The translations under genes and the position numbers were made by a program. Shown in pieces: positions 18,221-26,075 of a stretch of 64,000 nt of DNA. Each line of letters starts with the position of its first letter. The stretch's first letter is position 1. Source of the stretch: Mucilaginibacter sp. PAMC 26640. Lineage in GTDB: Bacteria > Bacteroidota > Bacteroidia > Sphingobacteriales > Sphingobacteriaceae. The notes beneath the pieces are model-generated. The model searched no databases and was not told where the DNA came from. It saw only the letters and a program-made list of their open reading frames with translations. The stretch spans positions 744,001 through 808,000 of the forward strand of contig CP014773.1 of assembly GCA_001596135.1 (NCBI GenBank), given 5' to 3'.

Positions 18221-18556
18221 TTATGCGGCTGGAATCTGAGCATGCGATAATATTTTGAAAGTCGAACATTGAATTCTAGTTTCGTGTCGTTTAACGTTTA
18301 ACTCGTCTACAAAATTTATAGTATTTACAGAGCCTTCCAAATATACCAGCATGCCATCCAAGAGAACAGTATGGGCAGAAAAACCAACGTAGTTGTACAT
18401 TATTATATGATGAGTTTCGGCATGTTGTAAGTCATTTCTATACTTCTCTATTGTTGTAAGTTCGAATGAAAGCTTACATCGATTGTTTTGACCTGCCTCA
18501 AACAGCGGTTTACCTTTTATGTGACCGAATAGAATAACTTTATTAACTCCTGACAT
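18221..18556 (-). CDS. single-stranded DNA-binding protein-like (OB fold), diverged
   Basis: 111 residues starting MSGVNKVILFGHIKGKP, the classic SSB opening (NKVILxGxxGxxP), with LVYLEGSVNT matching the SSB VYIEG strand. The acidic C-terminal tip that recruits partner proteins in full SSBs is absent. The middle is diverged, so function in replication or transfer of the island is likely but weakened. It sits between two related HTH genes on the same strand. Confidence 0.75.
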   Translation of the reverse strand: MSGVNKVILFGHIKGKPLFEAGQNNRCKLSFELTTIEKYRNDLQHAETHHIIMYNYVGFSAHTVLLDGMLVYLEGSVNTINFVDELNVKRHETRIQCSTFKILSHAQIPAA

Positions 18557-18621
18557 ATTAAATTGATATAGTTGCGTAACCGTGATTTGGGACGATTTAG
18601 TTAGTGGTGTAGTTGAAATGC

Positions 18622-18963
18622 TTAGTTTAGGAGAAACAGATTGTAAGCCTCCAACAGAGCAATATACTTATCCTTCCAACTATTAGCATCGTCGACCAGT
18701 GGATTCTCAATAATAATCACAGTTTTATCATCCCAAGCGTTAAATGTAAAATCACTCCTGGTAAAGTGTTCTGGAAACTCATTGGAAAAATCATGCCTTA
18801 TTGTCTGACCTACTCTGTGAATAAATACCTTTTTTAAAATCCTTTGTTGAAACAAATTGTAAATTGTTCTTCTGTTTACATTTGCGGCTACGGCTAGTTC
18901 AGTTATACTAAATCCGTTCTTTCTTACAACATATTCAACAATATTGCCATCGTGTTTTTCCAT
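18622..18963 (-). CDS. HTH protein, coil-tailed island family (copy 2)
   Basis: 113 residues from ATG 18963. An upstream start at 19080 would overlap the response regulator and adds a stretch with no match to copy 1, so it is rejected. The HTH reads FSITELAVAANVNRRTIYNL, then IRHDFSNEFPE and a C-terminal WKDKYIALLEAYN. Strong colinear similarity to 17655-18023. It starts 20 bp after the response regulator ends, which suggests co-transcription. Probable transcription regulator. Confidence 0.72.
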   Translation of the reverse strand: MEKHDGNIVEYVVRKNGFSITELAVAANVNRRTIYNLFQQRILKKVFIHRVGQTIRHDFSNEFPEHFTRSDFTFNAWDDKTVIIIENPLVDDANSWKDKYIALLEAYNLFLLN

Positions 18964-18983
18964 ATTGTTTATGCCGTTAATTG

Positions 18984-19346
18984 TTAGTTTATTACTTGAA
19001 GATTTCGGATTATCGTGCTGTAAAGTGTTTCTAAGTCGAATGGTTTTAGCAGATAATCGTCGAATCCGAATTGACTGCATAGGTCCTGGATATCATAATT
19101 AGTAGAGATAGCTATTACAGGGATTTCACTATTGGAGGTTTTAATTTCTCTAAGGGCATCTATGCAATCGAGTCCACTTAACTTAAAATCCAGTAGGATT
19201 AGATCAGGTTTGTGAAGAGATATCAAGCTGAAAAATGTTTTATTACACTCTTCAAAGGAGTAAACTTTGTAATTAGCGTCTTCTAAAATGGCAGTAAGAA
19301 TATACAAAATCTCCTCATCGGAGTCTTGAACAAATATCGTTTTCAT
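18984..19346 (-). CDS. single-domain response regulator (REC only)
   Basis: 120 residues from ATG 19346; an upstream TTG start is less likely. A complete receiver domain: acidic pocket near residue 10 (QDSDEE), phosphoacceptor Asp in LILLDFKLSG, switch Ser/Thr in AISTN, and Lys in LLKPFD. No output domain follows. It is first of a minus-strand set (REC, HTH, SSB-like, HTH, XRE). No histidine kinase lies in the island, so a host kinase or a lost partner must phosphorylate it. Confidence 0.85.
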   Translation of the reverse strand: MKTIFVQDSDEEILYILTAILEDANYKVYSFEECNKTFFSLISLHKPDLILLDFKLSGLDCIDALREIKTSNSEIPVIAISTNYDIQDLCSQFGFDDYLLKPFDLETLYSTIIRNLQVIN

Positions 19347-19605
19347 AAAAATCAACCGTAATTACATTTGACGATAACACCAGATATCTAATAAGTCACA
19401 GACGAATTACTGTATAATAGTAAAACCAAGAACATTATAATATGATTGGAAACGAAGCGTCAATAGCTTCAACGTAGTATCGGCGGGAAGTATAGAATAG
19501 TGTAATTGTATCTTGACAAATCTATAGTAAACTGAATACAAAGAAGCTAATATCTAAACTTGGTTCTATTCTGCTGCAAATAGCTAAAAATACACATAAA
19601 ATAAC

Positions 19606-19784
19606 CAATACTGGCAAGTAAAGTTAGCCATTTCAGCCGGAAACGGTGTCCAGCCCTCCTGTACTCATCCTCCAAGATAGTACCAAAACTTTAGAGCCTT
19701 CACGGCATAAACCTACTATGCCCAAGCTTTGCCCATTTATTTTATGTCCTAAAAGTTTGTTCATCTCCACCTTGCACTTATTCC
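19606..19784. repeat. diverged dispersed repeat, copy 2
   Basis: Homologous to 8116-8297 (see shared blocks there). It ends about 70 bp before the ardC-type pseudogene and may carry its leader or promoter. Confidence 0.65.
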
Positions 19785-19849
19785 GTCTTCCAGGCTGCAG
19801 TGGCTGCCATAACTAATTATTTATCAACTAAATCATTAAGAACATGGTA

Positions 19850-20760
19850 CTACTACAGTAAAGTCAACAGACAAAGCATCATTTAAGGACACCTACCAAT
19901 AGGTAACAGATGCAGTAATCGAAGCATTAGAAGAAGGCACAATCATCTGGCAGTGTCCCTGGAACGGAGTCAGACTACCTAAGAACATCACCACCAACGT
20001 AAATTACAGAGGCTGGAACATCTTCTTACTTAACTTTCATTCGATGATTAAAGGTTATCCTAGTCCCTACTACATCACGTTCAAGCAAGCTGCACATCTT
20101 AAAGGAGCTATCAAGAAAGGTGAGAAAGGTATTAGGATCATCTACTGGGCAACAATCAATTCTAAAATTTCCGGAACAGACAGCCCTCAACCAATTGTTG
20201 ACGAACCATCAAAGGCTCATACCATCATGGTTCCTAAAGTCTACACAGTGTTTAACATTGCACAAACAGAAGGAATTGATTTCCCTTACATCGAGTTTGA
20301 ACAACGAAGTGAATACGAAAAGATCGAAGCATGTGAAAATGTCATTGCTGAAATGCCTAATAAGCCGACTATCAACACCAATGGTATAAATGCATACTAC
20401 CGACCATCTACTGATACCGTTGTCGTACCAAGCCTTAAATTATCAAAATCTAATGAGGAATATTACAACACATTATTCCATGAACTGGCACACAGTACCG
20501 GCCATACAAACAGATTGAACAGAAAAGAGCTTATGCAATCAGATGGCTTTGGTAAAAGTGACTATGCTAAGGTAGAACTTATCGCTGAAATGACTGCAGC
20601 ATTCCTGTCTGCCATAACTGGCATTGGTTAACCGACATTTGATAATAGTGCAGCCTACATTCAGGGTTGGTTAAAAGCATTGAAGAATGACAAAACATTA
20701 ATCATTAAAGCAGCTTCACAAGCTCAATGTGCCGCTGAATATATCATATCAGTTAAATAA
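19850..20760 (+). pseudogene. ArdC-type antirestriction protein, broken by two stops
   Basis: Sequence from about 19850 to TAA 20758-20760 reads as one ArdC-like protein of about 300 residues. The N-terminal ssDNA-binding part includes VTDAVIEALEEGTIIWQCPW and NYRGWN. The C-terminal zinc-metallopeptidase motif is FHELAHSTGH (HELAH), followed by the end SAAYIQGWLKALKND. In-frame TAG lies at 19900-19902 and TAA at 20629-20631; the start appears lost by an indel near 19855. The longest piece is 20044-20631. ArdC proteins protect transferred DNA from restriction; this one cannot be made full length. Confidence 0.85.
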
Positions 20761-20926
20761 AATAGCAAGGCTCTTTTCTGGGTTTCCTTTTAAGTAGTCA
20801 GAGTACCTTTTAAAACTGAGATGACTTTACAGGAGATGAAACCTTCATTTAAATACTTAAAGTGCAAAATCAATCTGGTATGGTTCGATCTACAAAAGAT
20901 TTGCTATTTAAATAGCGTCAACGTAT

Positions 20927-21964
20927 TTATTTAAGCATGATCTTTCGAATAGTATTTGTGCTATAATCCGAGAAATAAAGGCTATTTTCATTATCACCTA
21001 AAGCTAAGCTGTTGGCATGAACGTCAGCGTTTGCACCTTTGCCATCACGACCGTCAGGTGTTAGAGTGTTGGGACCCGCTAATACACTCAATTTGCCATT
21101 TTCAATCTTAACAATTTTACCACCACTGGCAAGATACATTGTACGACAATCTGCATTTAAGACAATACTACTGATATTACTTAAAGCGAGATTTGGAAAC
21201 AATTGGGCAGTTGTTCCTGAAGGTGTATATTTAAATAAGCGAGGTCCAATAGCAAAATATATTACACGGTTCCTGCCAACAAACAAACCACGGAAACTTT
21301 GACCTCTTCCTTGCTCATCATCAGTAAGTAGATTGTTGTTATAAGGGATATAATCTTTACCTGTAGAGCCATCAGCGTTGATTACATGTTTTCCTATACT
21401 GTTGTGGATGGAAAACCAAAGAAAATTTTCATAAGGGTCTTTAGCCAGTGCGCCAAATGCTATATACTGGAGGCCATAGCCAGTTAAAAGGTTGCCTTTA
21501 TTGTTAAATATATAGAACAGCCCTTCCTGATCTACAAGGTAACTTAGTACATGTACGTTTCCTATATTATCTACCCCTACGGAAGTAGGGCTTTGCAGAG
21601 GGTAATCTCCTGTAGTCTTAAGCGGAAGCGTTGAGACAATACCTCCAGCAGTCAGTTTCCGGATTGCGTTGTTGTTTTTATCTGCAATGTATAACGTTCC
21701 ATCAGATGTTAACTGAATGCCTGATACTCCATTGAACATTGCAGTTTGAGCCGGACCATCGGCGTAACCTGGAGTATTTCTAACACCTGCTAACGTAGTA
21801 ACCAAATTAATGGTTGATAATGCGCTTGTTGCTAAAGGTGTTGTCTCGTTCGTAGTCTGTGTTAAGGATTTAGGTAATTCAACATCTTTTTTACAGCTTG
21901 GACACAAGAGAACAACTAACAAAACCGAATTTAAGATTACTAGTTTGAAAATGTCTGATTTCAT
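20927..21964 (-). CDS. NHL-repeat lipoprotein, paralogue E
   Basis: 345 residues; signal peptide ending CPSC followed by KKD, an SPII lipoprotein. An NHL repeat is at about 58-112 (YADGPAQTAMFNGVSGIQ, GTLYIADKNNNAIRKLT). The C-terminus has DGRDGKGANADVHA, LYFSD and NTIRKIMLK. Closest to paralogue C over the whole length, including the promoter-proximal leader. Intact next to the broken ardC gene. Ligand unknown. Confidence 0.85.
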   Translation of the reverse strand: MKSDIFKLVILNSVLLVVLLCPSCKKDVELPKSLTQTTNETTPLATSALSTINLVTTLAGVRNTPGYADGPAQTAMFNGVSGIQLTSDGTLYIADKNNNAIRKLTAGGIVSTLPLKTTGDYPLQSPTSVGVDNIGNVHVLSYLVDQEGLFYIFNNKGNLLTGYGLQYIAFGALAKDPYENFLWFSIHNSIGKHVINADGSTGKDYIPYNNNLLTDDEQGRGQSFRGLFVGRNRVIYFAIGPRLFKYTPSGTTAQLFPNLALSNISSIVLNADCRTMYLASGGKIVKIENGKLSVLAGPNTLTPDGRDGKGANADVHANSLALGDNENSLYFSDYSTNTIRKIMLK

Positions 21965-21995
21965 AAAGATGTATTTGGTTGATCAAACTTAACTA

Positions 21996-22001
21996 CAAAT
22001 A
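21996..22001 (-). promoter_or_regulatory. -7-like element upstream of NHL paralogue E
   Basis: TATTTG on the minus strand, 37 nt before the ATG and followed by TAGTTAAGTTT. Same position and leader as in paralogue C. The -33 element is not clear. Confidence 0.45.
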
Positions 22002-22295
22002 ACATCATCTTTCGTTTCTGTTGAAAACGGTCCTTCGATTGTGAAAATAATAGTAAAAGTTGTGACTTAGTTGTGGTTTAAAGAAATAATCAGATTAACG
22101 AATAAGTTTGATGTAAATACTAGTATTGGCAGCATGATTAAACCTAACTGATTCTATTACTTGATAGTTACTCAGCTTGGTTGCCTTTTGAGAAGTCATA
22201 AGGTAGTTATCTAATAGTAAACTACAAAGAATAACACATAAGCTCAACGAGCTGCTTATTACATTATAGCTGCAGTTACGAATCGGCATAGTTCT

Positions 22296-22315
22296 AAAGC
22301 CCTAGTGGGCTTTTT
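22296..22315 (+). terminator. plus-strand hairpin before the membrane protein gene
   Basis: AAAGCCC / GGGCTTT with a TAGT loop followed by TT. No plus-strand gene precedes it within 400 bp, so it is either a leader attenuator of the gene at 22365 or a relic. The rest of 21965-22364 holds no gene. Confidence 0.4.
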
Positions 22316-22364
22316 AGTTAATAATATTGGTTTAAAATCGTAATTTTCACTGATTTCATGAGTG

Positions 22365-22784
22365 ATGACTGAAACGAAAAATGTAAAGATTACATTTGTG
22401 CCTACCATTCCAGCAGCAATTGCTTTTATTTTAATTGAGCTTGTAACGTTCTACTTATTTTTTGGACGCAATGTGCCTTCTCTACGGCTACCTTTTTTTT
22501 TAACCATTGCTCCGGAGTTTTATACTCATGTGTCCAACTTCTCACTTAGCTTAAGTACTCTAGTAATATTTTCGTTTATATGGCTGTCTTTAGGTGTCCC
22601 ATTTCGCTATATAATAGCATTGGCTGGTATGATCTTGGGGCTTAACTTTCTTGTTGAAACCTGGGTGTTCGTTCTGAACATTCCTGACCTAATTGATGCT
22701 TATTATGGAGCAAGTGGTGTCACCATTGGAGTTTTATTTTTAGTATGGGTCAAATTTTATGGATTGAAACTCTTCCAACCGTAG
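22365..22784 (+). CDS. four-helix membrane protein, unknown family
   Basis: 139 residues from ATG 22365 (GTG directly before is possible). Four hydrophobic segments: about 12-32, 45-75, 83-105 and 115-132. No catalytic or metal motif is evident. No recognised family. In the island, isolated from neighbours by more than 200 bp on each side, so not part of an evident operon. Confidence 0.6.
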   Translation: MTETKNVKITFVPTIPAAIAFILIELVTFYLFFGRNVPSLRLPFFLTIAPEFYTHVSNFSLSLSTLVIFSFIWLSLGVPFRYIIALAGMILGLNFLVETWVFVLNIPDLIDAYYGASGVTIGVLFLVWVKFYGLKLFQP

Positions 22785-23051
22785 AACAAACTAACCGGTT
22801 CAAGAAACAGGCGTTGTTCATAAATATACCATAATTGCGATAGTTCAATTTCTTAAAAGGTATCTAGGCAATTCACTCACTGAAGGTTCACTTATCATAC
22901 TCAATTTATTCCTTAAAAGTAGGTATTGCAAAGATCTAATTAAAGAAGGTTGATTAGATCTTTGCAATAGGATAGCCAATTAATTGACAAGATGCTCACT
23001 AACAAGATGTTAAAAGACTTCTGTCAGAATAATGTGGCTGAACTTCATTTA

Positions 23052-23582
23052 CTATTTCGGCGGCAAAAACCTGATATTCGCATCTATTTTAGGAGTTATA
23101 TTAAAGTTGGGTAAATTAGCAAATACTATAGTTGTATCCTTCAATTTATACCAGCCATTACGTTTTAACGAGGCATCTGCATAACGTCAAATTGCATTCA
23201 ATAAGCCAGGATACTTATTTCCATAGACATTATAGATTGAAGCTTTATCCTTACCATAATAAACTATAGCATTAAATGACAGCGCGTCTTGTATATGAGT
23301 ATCTTCATATTTCTTGTGAACTGTTGATTCACTTAATTTACCTATAATTTCTTCTAAGTCTTTCGTATTTATCTGATTGTTAATGTAGAGACTGTTAACC
23401 CCTGATACACTTTTAATCAAATAAGCTCTATGATTGGCATAAACTTTTAGGGAATATGAATGCGTCCAACCGCTATGGAATGAATAATCCAATAGGAGCC
23501 TATTATCATCTGCAATTTTATTGCAGCCATAACAGAATACGTTTGTAATAAACAATAAAATATAGTTATTGAGCCTTGCCAT
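23052..23582 (-). pseudogene. putative lipoprotein gene interrupted by an in-frame TGA
   Basis: ATG 23582 opens a 131-residue frame with a signal peptide and lipobox-like CYGC, ending at TGA 23187-23189. The same frame then continues RYADASLKRNGWYKLKDTTI and VFANLPNFNITPKID to TAG at 23052-23054. The downstream part is clearly protein-like, so a 176-residue lipoprotein has been cut by a point mutation. I see no recoding signal. Resembles small Bacteroidota lipoproteins of the DUF6438 type (weak). Confidence 0.7.
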
Positions 23583-23994
23583 TTAGATTTAATTGAACGC
23601 CCCCAGATTAATTCCACAATTGTTTCATAACCTGTGCCGGTGTTCTGCCTGCATTACCGAGTAACCGATAGTATAGCGGCAAAATCGGTGAAAAAAGCAA
23701 AAAAGCTAGGCGAGGGTTATTCAATATAGACAATCAAAAACCTATTGTGGCGACTTTTCTAAAAAAATGTAACCGACTACCTTCAAAATCTATTTTTTTA
23801 TTATTTCTGAGAAGCATTGACACCAAATATAAAGCCAGCAAGTGGCAATAGTGCCTTAGTGGTTACAGAAATGCCTAAAGTCACACCCAGTTCTATGTGG
23901 TGTAATCAAATCATTTGATAATCAATAATTTCGAGCTTGTCGGTTTCATTCTGCCATGAAGCACACTATCTGCTGTTGAACATTTTTGTTTGTT
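23583..23994. other. gap upstream of the integrase 3' end; possible arm-type site
   Basis: No gene. At 23914-23926 is a 13-bp sequence whose reverse complement, ATTGATTATCAAA, occurs at 5358-5370 beside the left attachment site. A near copy, TTGATTATTAA, is at 25229-25239. These could be integrase arm-binding sites, but they are short and A+T-rich. Confidence 0.35.
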
Positions 23995-25221
23995 TTATTT
24001 TGGCAGCAACTTTAGCTTCAAGGCTTGCATATCAGCACTAATTTTATTCTCTAAAACTTTAGCATATATCTGCGTTGTGGCAATTTTTGTGTGTCCTAAA
24101 ATTTTGCTAACGGTTTCTATGGGCACACCATTAGATAGGGTTATGGTTGTAGCAAAGGTATGCCGAGCAAGATGGAACGATATTGTTTTACTTATGTCAC
24201 AGAGGTCAGCGATTTCTTTTAAATAGCTGTTAACCTTTTGGTTTGAGATTATTGGGAATAATTTACCGGAAATTAGGGCACGTTGGTTGGTGCGATATTT
24301 TAGAAGAATTTCCATAGCCTTCGGCAATAATGGTGTACTCACTGGTGTATCAGTTTTTTGCCTGCTTGTCTTGATCCAATATTCGCCATCATTACCTTTT
24401 ACCAAGTGCACCGCTGATAGGCTGGCCAAATCGATATATGCCAGGCCGGTATAACAACTAAAAATAAATAAATCTCTAACCAAGTTTAAACGATCTAAAT
24501 AGAAGACTTTATTTTCAATAATTGAAAGTTCGTGTTGAGATAAACACTCCCGATTGACCTTTTGTGCTTTAATAGAGTATCTGGCAAAAGGATCTTTTTC
24601 TATCCATTCCAACTTGACCGCCAAGCCAATCATCTTCTTTATCCTTACCATGTGTTTTACCACGCCATTAGTATGGATTGGCTTCTGATGGTCAACTGGT
24701 TTATGATTGTATAGAAATGTTTCGAAATCATGAATGAATTTATAATTCAACTCATGTAAATAGATATCCTCTTTTTTAAAGTGCTGCTTTATAAATTGTA
24801 AAAGATAACGCTGCGTAACAAAATAATGCTTTAATGTTGTTGGCTTAATTACTGCAAGAGCTGTTTCATTGTGGTAATTGAATAAATCTGAGAGTTTGTG
24901 AATCTGAACATCCGTATTAAAATAAACATCTTTTATAGACTCAGCGGTCACGTACAGGCCCTTTAGCTGCATCTGTTGATATATATTACCAAGCGACCGC
25001 TTAAGTGTTTCAAGGTAGCTATTAATAGCTTTAATTTCTTCTTTGCTTCCTTTTGCTGCGCCTTTACGAGCATCCCAACTTTTTGACTCGACAGTTTGCT
25101 TGACGGCAAAAAAGCATTTTTTACCGTTTACTGTTATGCAGGCGTAAATGGGAGATTTTCCTCCTTTTTCTTTGTCGGTACGAGCTGTGAAATGGATACC
25201 GAATGACTGTGTTGCTTTCAT
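23995..25221 (-). CDS. tyrosine recombinase, island integrase
   Basis: 408 residues from ATG 25221 (MKATQSFGIHF); an upstream in-frame start at 25275 adds a hydrophobic tail not typical of the family. Layout: N-terminal arm-binding part 1-95, SAM-like core-binding domain 105-205, catalytic domain 225-400. HxxR is H350/R353, then H377 in LGHT and nucleophile Tyr386. The usual first Arg is replaced by Ala261 (TGLAYID), a variation seen in Bacteroidota integrases of the IntDOT type. It lies 305 bp from the tRNA-Val site it presumably uses. Confidence 0.92.
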   Translation of the reverse strand: MKATQSFGIHFTARTDKEKGGKSPIYACITVNGKKCFFAVKQTVESKSWDARKGAAKGSKEEIKAINSYLETLKRSLGNIYQQMQLKGLYVTAESIKDVYFNTDVQIHKLSDLFNYHNETALAVIKPTTLKHYFVTQRYLLQFIKQHFKKEDIYLHELNYKFIHDFETFLYNHKPVDHQKPIHTNGVVKHMVRIKKMIGLAVKLEWIEKDPFARYSIKAQKVNRECLSQHELSIIENKVFYLDRLNLVRDLFIFSCYTGLAYIDLASLSAVHLVKGNDGEYWIKTSRQKTDTPVSTPLLPKAMEILLKYRTNQRALISGKLFPIISNQKVNSYLKEIADLCDISKTISFHLARHTFATTITLSNGVPIETVSKILGHTKIATTQIYAKVLENKISADMQALKLKLLPK

Positions 25222-25469
25222 GTAATTTTTGATTATTAATAAAATACAGCAAAATGATCCGTTCTCAGGTATCAATTTGAGATCCTAAAGGAGCTTTAAC
25301 TCAGTCAAAAACACTCGTTTTAAACCGTAATTTTTAATTTGTAAATACATGATTTACAGACTAATAAGCCACTTTTAAATACCTCAAAGTTAAAAACTAA
25401 AAACAGGTAGTCGAATAGGTATCCTAAATTTTGACTTTCCTCGGTTGGATTTGGGAGGGCTAAAAACAT

Positions 25470-25503
25470 AAAAGCCTGTAAATCATACGATTTACAGGCT
25501 TTT
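25470..25503 (-). terminator. element-supplied terminator for tRNA-Val
   Basis: A 15-bp perfect stem, AAAAGCCTGTAAATC / GATTTACAGGCTTTT, with a 4-nt loop. It lies 24 bp beyond the tRNA 3' end on the minus strand. It replaces the chromosomal terminator now at 5281-5313. Confidence 0.75.
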
Positions 25504-25525
25504 GGAGAACTTTGAATTCCCATTT

Positions 25526-25552
25526 TGTGGGAGTTACTGGGTTCGAACCAGT
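25526..25552 (-). repeat. right attachment site inside tRNA-Val
   Basis: 27-bp exact match to 5320-5346, covering the T-arm, acceptor 3' strand, discriminator and two flanking bases of the intact tRNA. Confidence 0.88.
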
Positions 25553-25602
25553 GACCCTCTGCTTGTAAGGCAGATGCTCTGAACCAGCTGAGCTAAACTC
25601 CC
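25528..25602 (-). tRNA. tRNA-Val (anticodon TAC)
   Basis: A 75-nt cloverleaf: acceptor GGGAGTT/AACTCCC, D-arm GCTC..GAGC, anticodon arm TCTGC-CTTACAA-GCAGA with TAC, T-arm ACTGG-TTCGAAC-CCAGT, discriminator A. CCA is not encoded. It is the integration target of the island. Confidence 0.95.
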
Positions 25603-25652
25603 CTTTTTTGTTTCCCTTTAAACTTCCGAATATCTCCGTCGTTTTGGGATTG

Positions 25653-25683
25653 CAAATATAGAGTTTACTCTCAAATCTTCAAA
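25653..25683 (-). promoter_or_regulatory. Bacteroidota-type promoter of tRNA-Val
   Basis: On the minus strand TTTG (25680-25683) is followed after 19 bases by TATATTTG (25653-25660), matching the Bacteroidota -33/-7 consensus TTTG-N19-TAnnTTTG. It lies 50 bp upstream of the tRNA. Confidence 0.65.
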
Positions 25684-25799
25684 AATTATTTTAAATTAAT
25701 TTTAAGGCTCTGTAAAACAGCTAAATAAAATTACGCTCTTCATATTTCAGGCACATGCTTAAGCTTATCGGTAGGTATATCGCCCCGCAGTCGAACTAA

Positions 25800-26021
25800 C
25801 CGTACCCTCTCGGCAGCAAATATTGCCAATCAGGATTACGAAAGCAATTTCACTATTACGAACGGAAAAATATTACCGAAGGCGGCCACTGCCCCTGGTA
25901 CCAAATTAAAAACCGACTCTACTATCTCGAGATCCAATTTAGCGATGACCCGGTTCCGGGTGCTATTCAAAAAATTGGCGGCTATGCACGCACCCGGTTT
26001 GATGCGGATGACCATTATTAA
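25800..26021 (+). pseudogene. 5'-truncated hypothetical gene
   Basis: A 73-residue frame opens right after TAA (25797-25799) and has no start codon. It reads YYERKNITEGGHCPWYQIKN, then LEIQFSDDPVPGAIQKIGGY, and ends at TAA 26019-26021. The sequence is convincingly protein-like and is followed at once by a strong terminator hairpin, so it is the 3' end of a real gene whose start is lost or unusual. Confidence 0.45.
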
Positions 26022-26033
26022 CGATCGGGTTTA

Positions 26034-26075
26034 AATAAACATTAATGCCGGGTAAAGCCGGCATTAATGTTTATT
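26034..26075 (+). terminator. 18-bp perfect hairpin after the truncated gene
   Basis: AATAAACATTAATGCCGG pairs exactly with its complement across the loop GTAAAG. The 3' side runs into TTTATTCTTATTTTG. Its place 12 bp after a stop codon supports a terminator, probably bidirectional. Confidence 0.65.

Larger units (their letters stand above)
5320..25552. mobile_element. tRNA-Val integrated genomic island, about 20.2 kb, decaying
   Basis: Bounded by 27-bp direct repeats of the tRNA-Val 3' end. The tyrosine integrase is next to the intact tRNA at the right end. Cargo: four NHL lipoproteins, a TPR membrane protein, a response regulator, three HTH proteins, an SSB-like protein, an ardC-type antirestriction pseudogene and an IS3 remnant. 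No relaxase, coupling protein or conjugation genes are visible, so it is a non-autonomous or degenerated element. The interior is A+T-rich (a sampled line is 33 % G+C against 47 % in a sampled flanking line). At least six interior genes carry stops or frameshifts. Confidence 0.85.

Noticed and set aside
18964..19080. N-terminal extension of the HTH protein at 18622
   Set aside because: It would overlap the response regulator in another frame, and the related copy at 17655 starts at the equivalent of ATG 18963.
23187..23189. TGA read as selenocysteine
   Set aside because: No selenoprotein family match or downstream stem-loop that I can see, and neighbouring genes also carry stop mutations.
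25320..25523. 67-codon minus-strand gene between integrase and tRNA
   Set aside because: It overlaps the terminator hairpin and attachment-proximal DNA and has no protein-like features.
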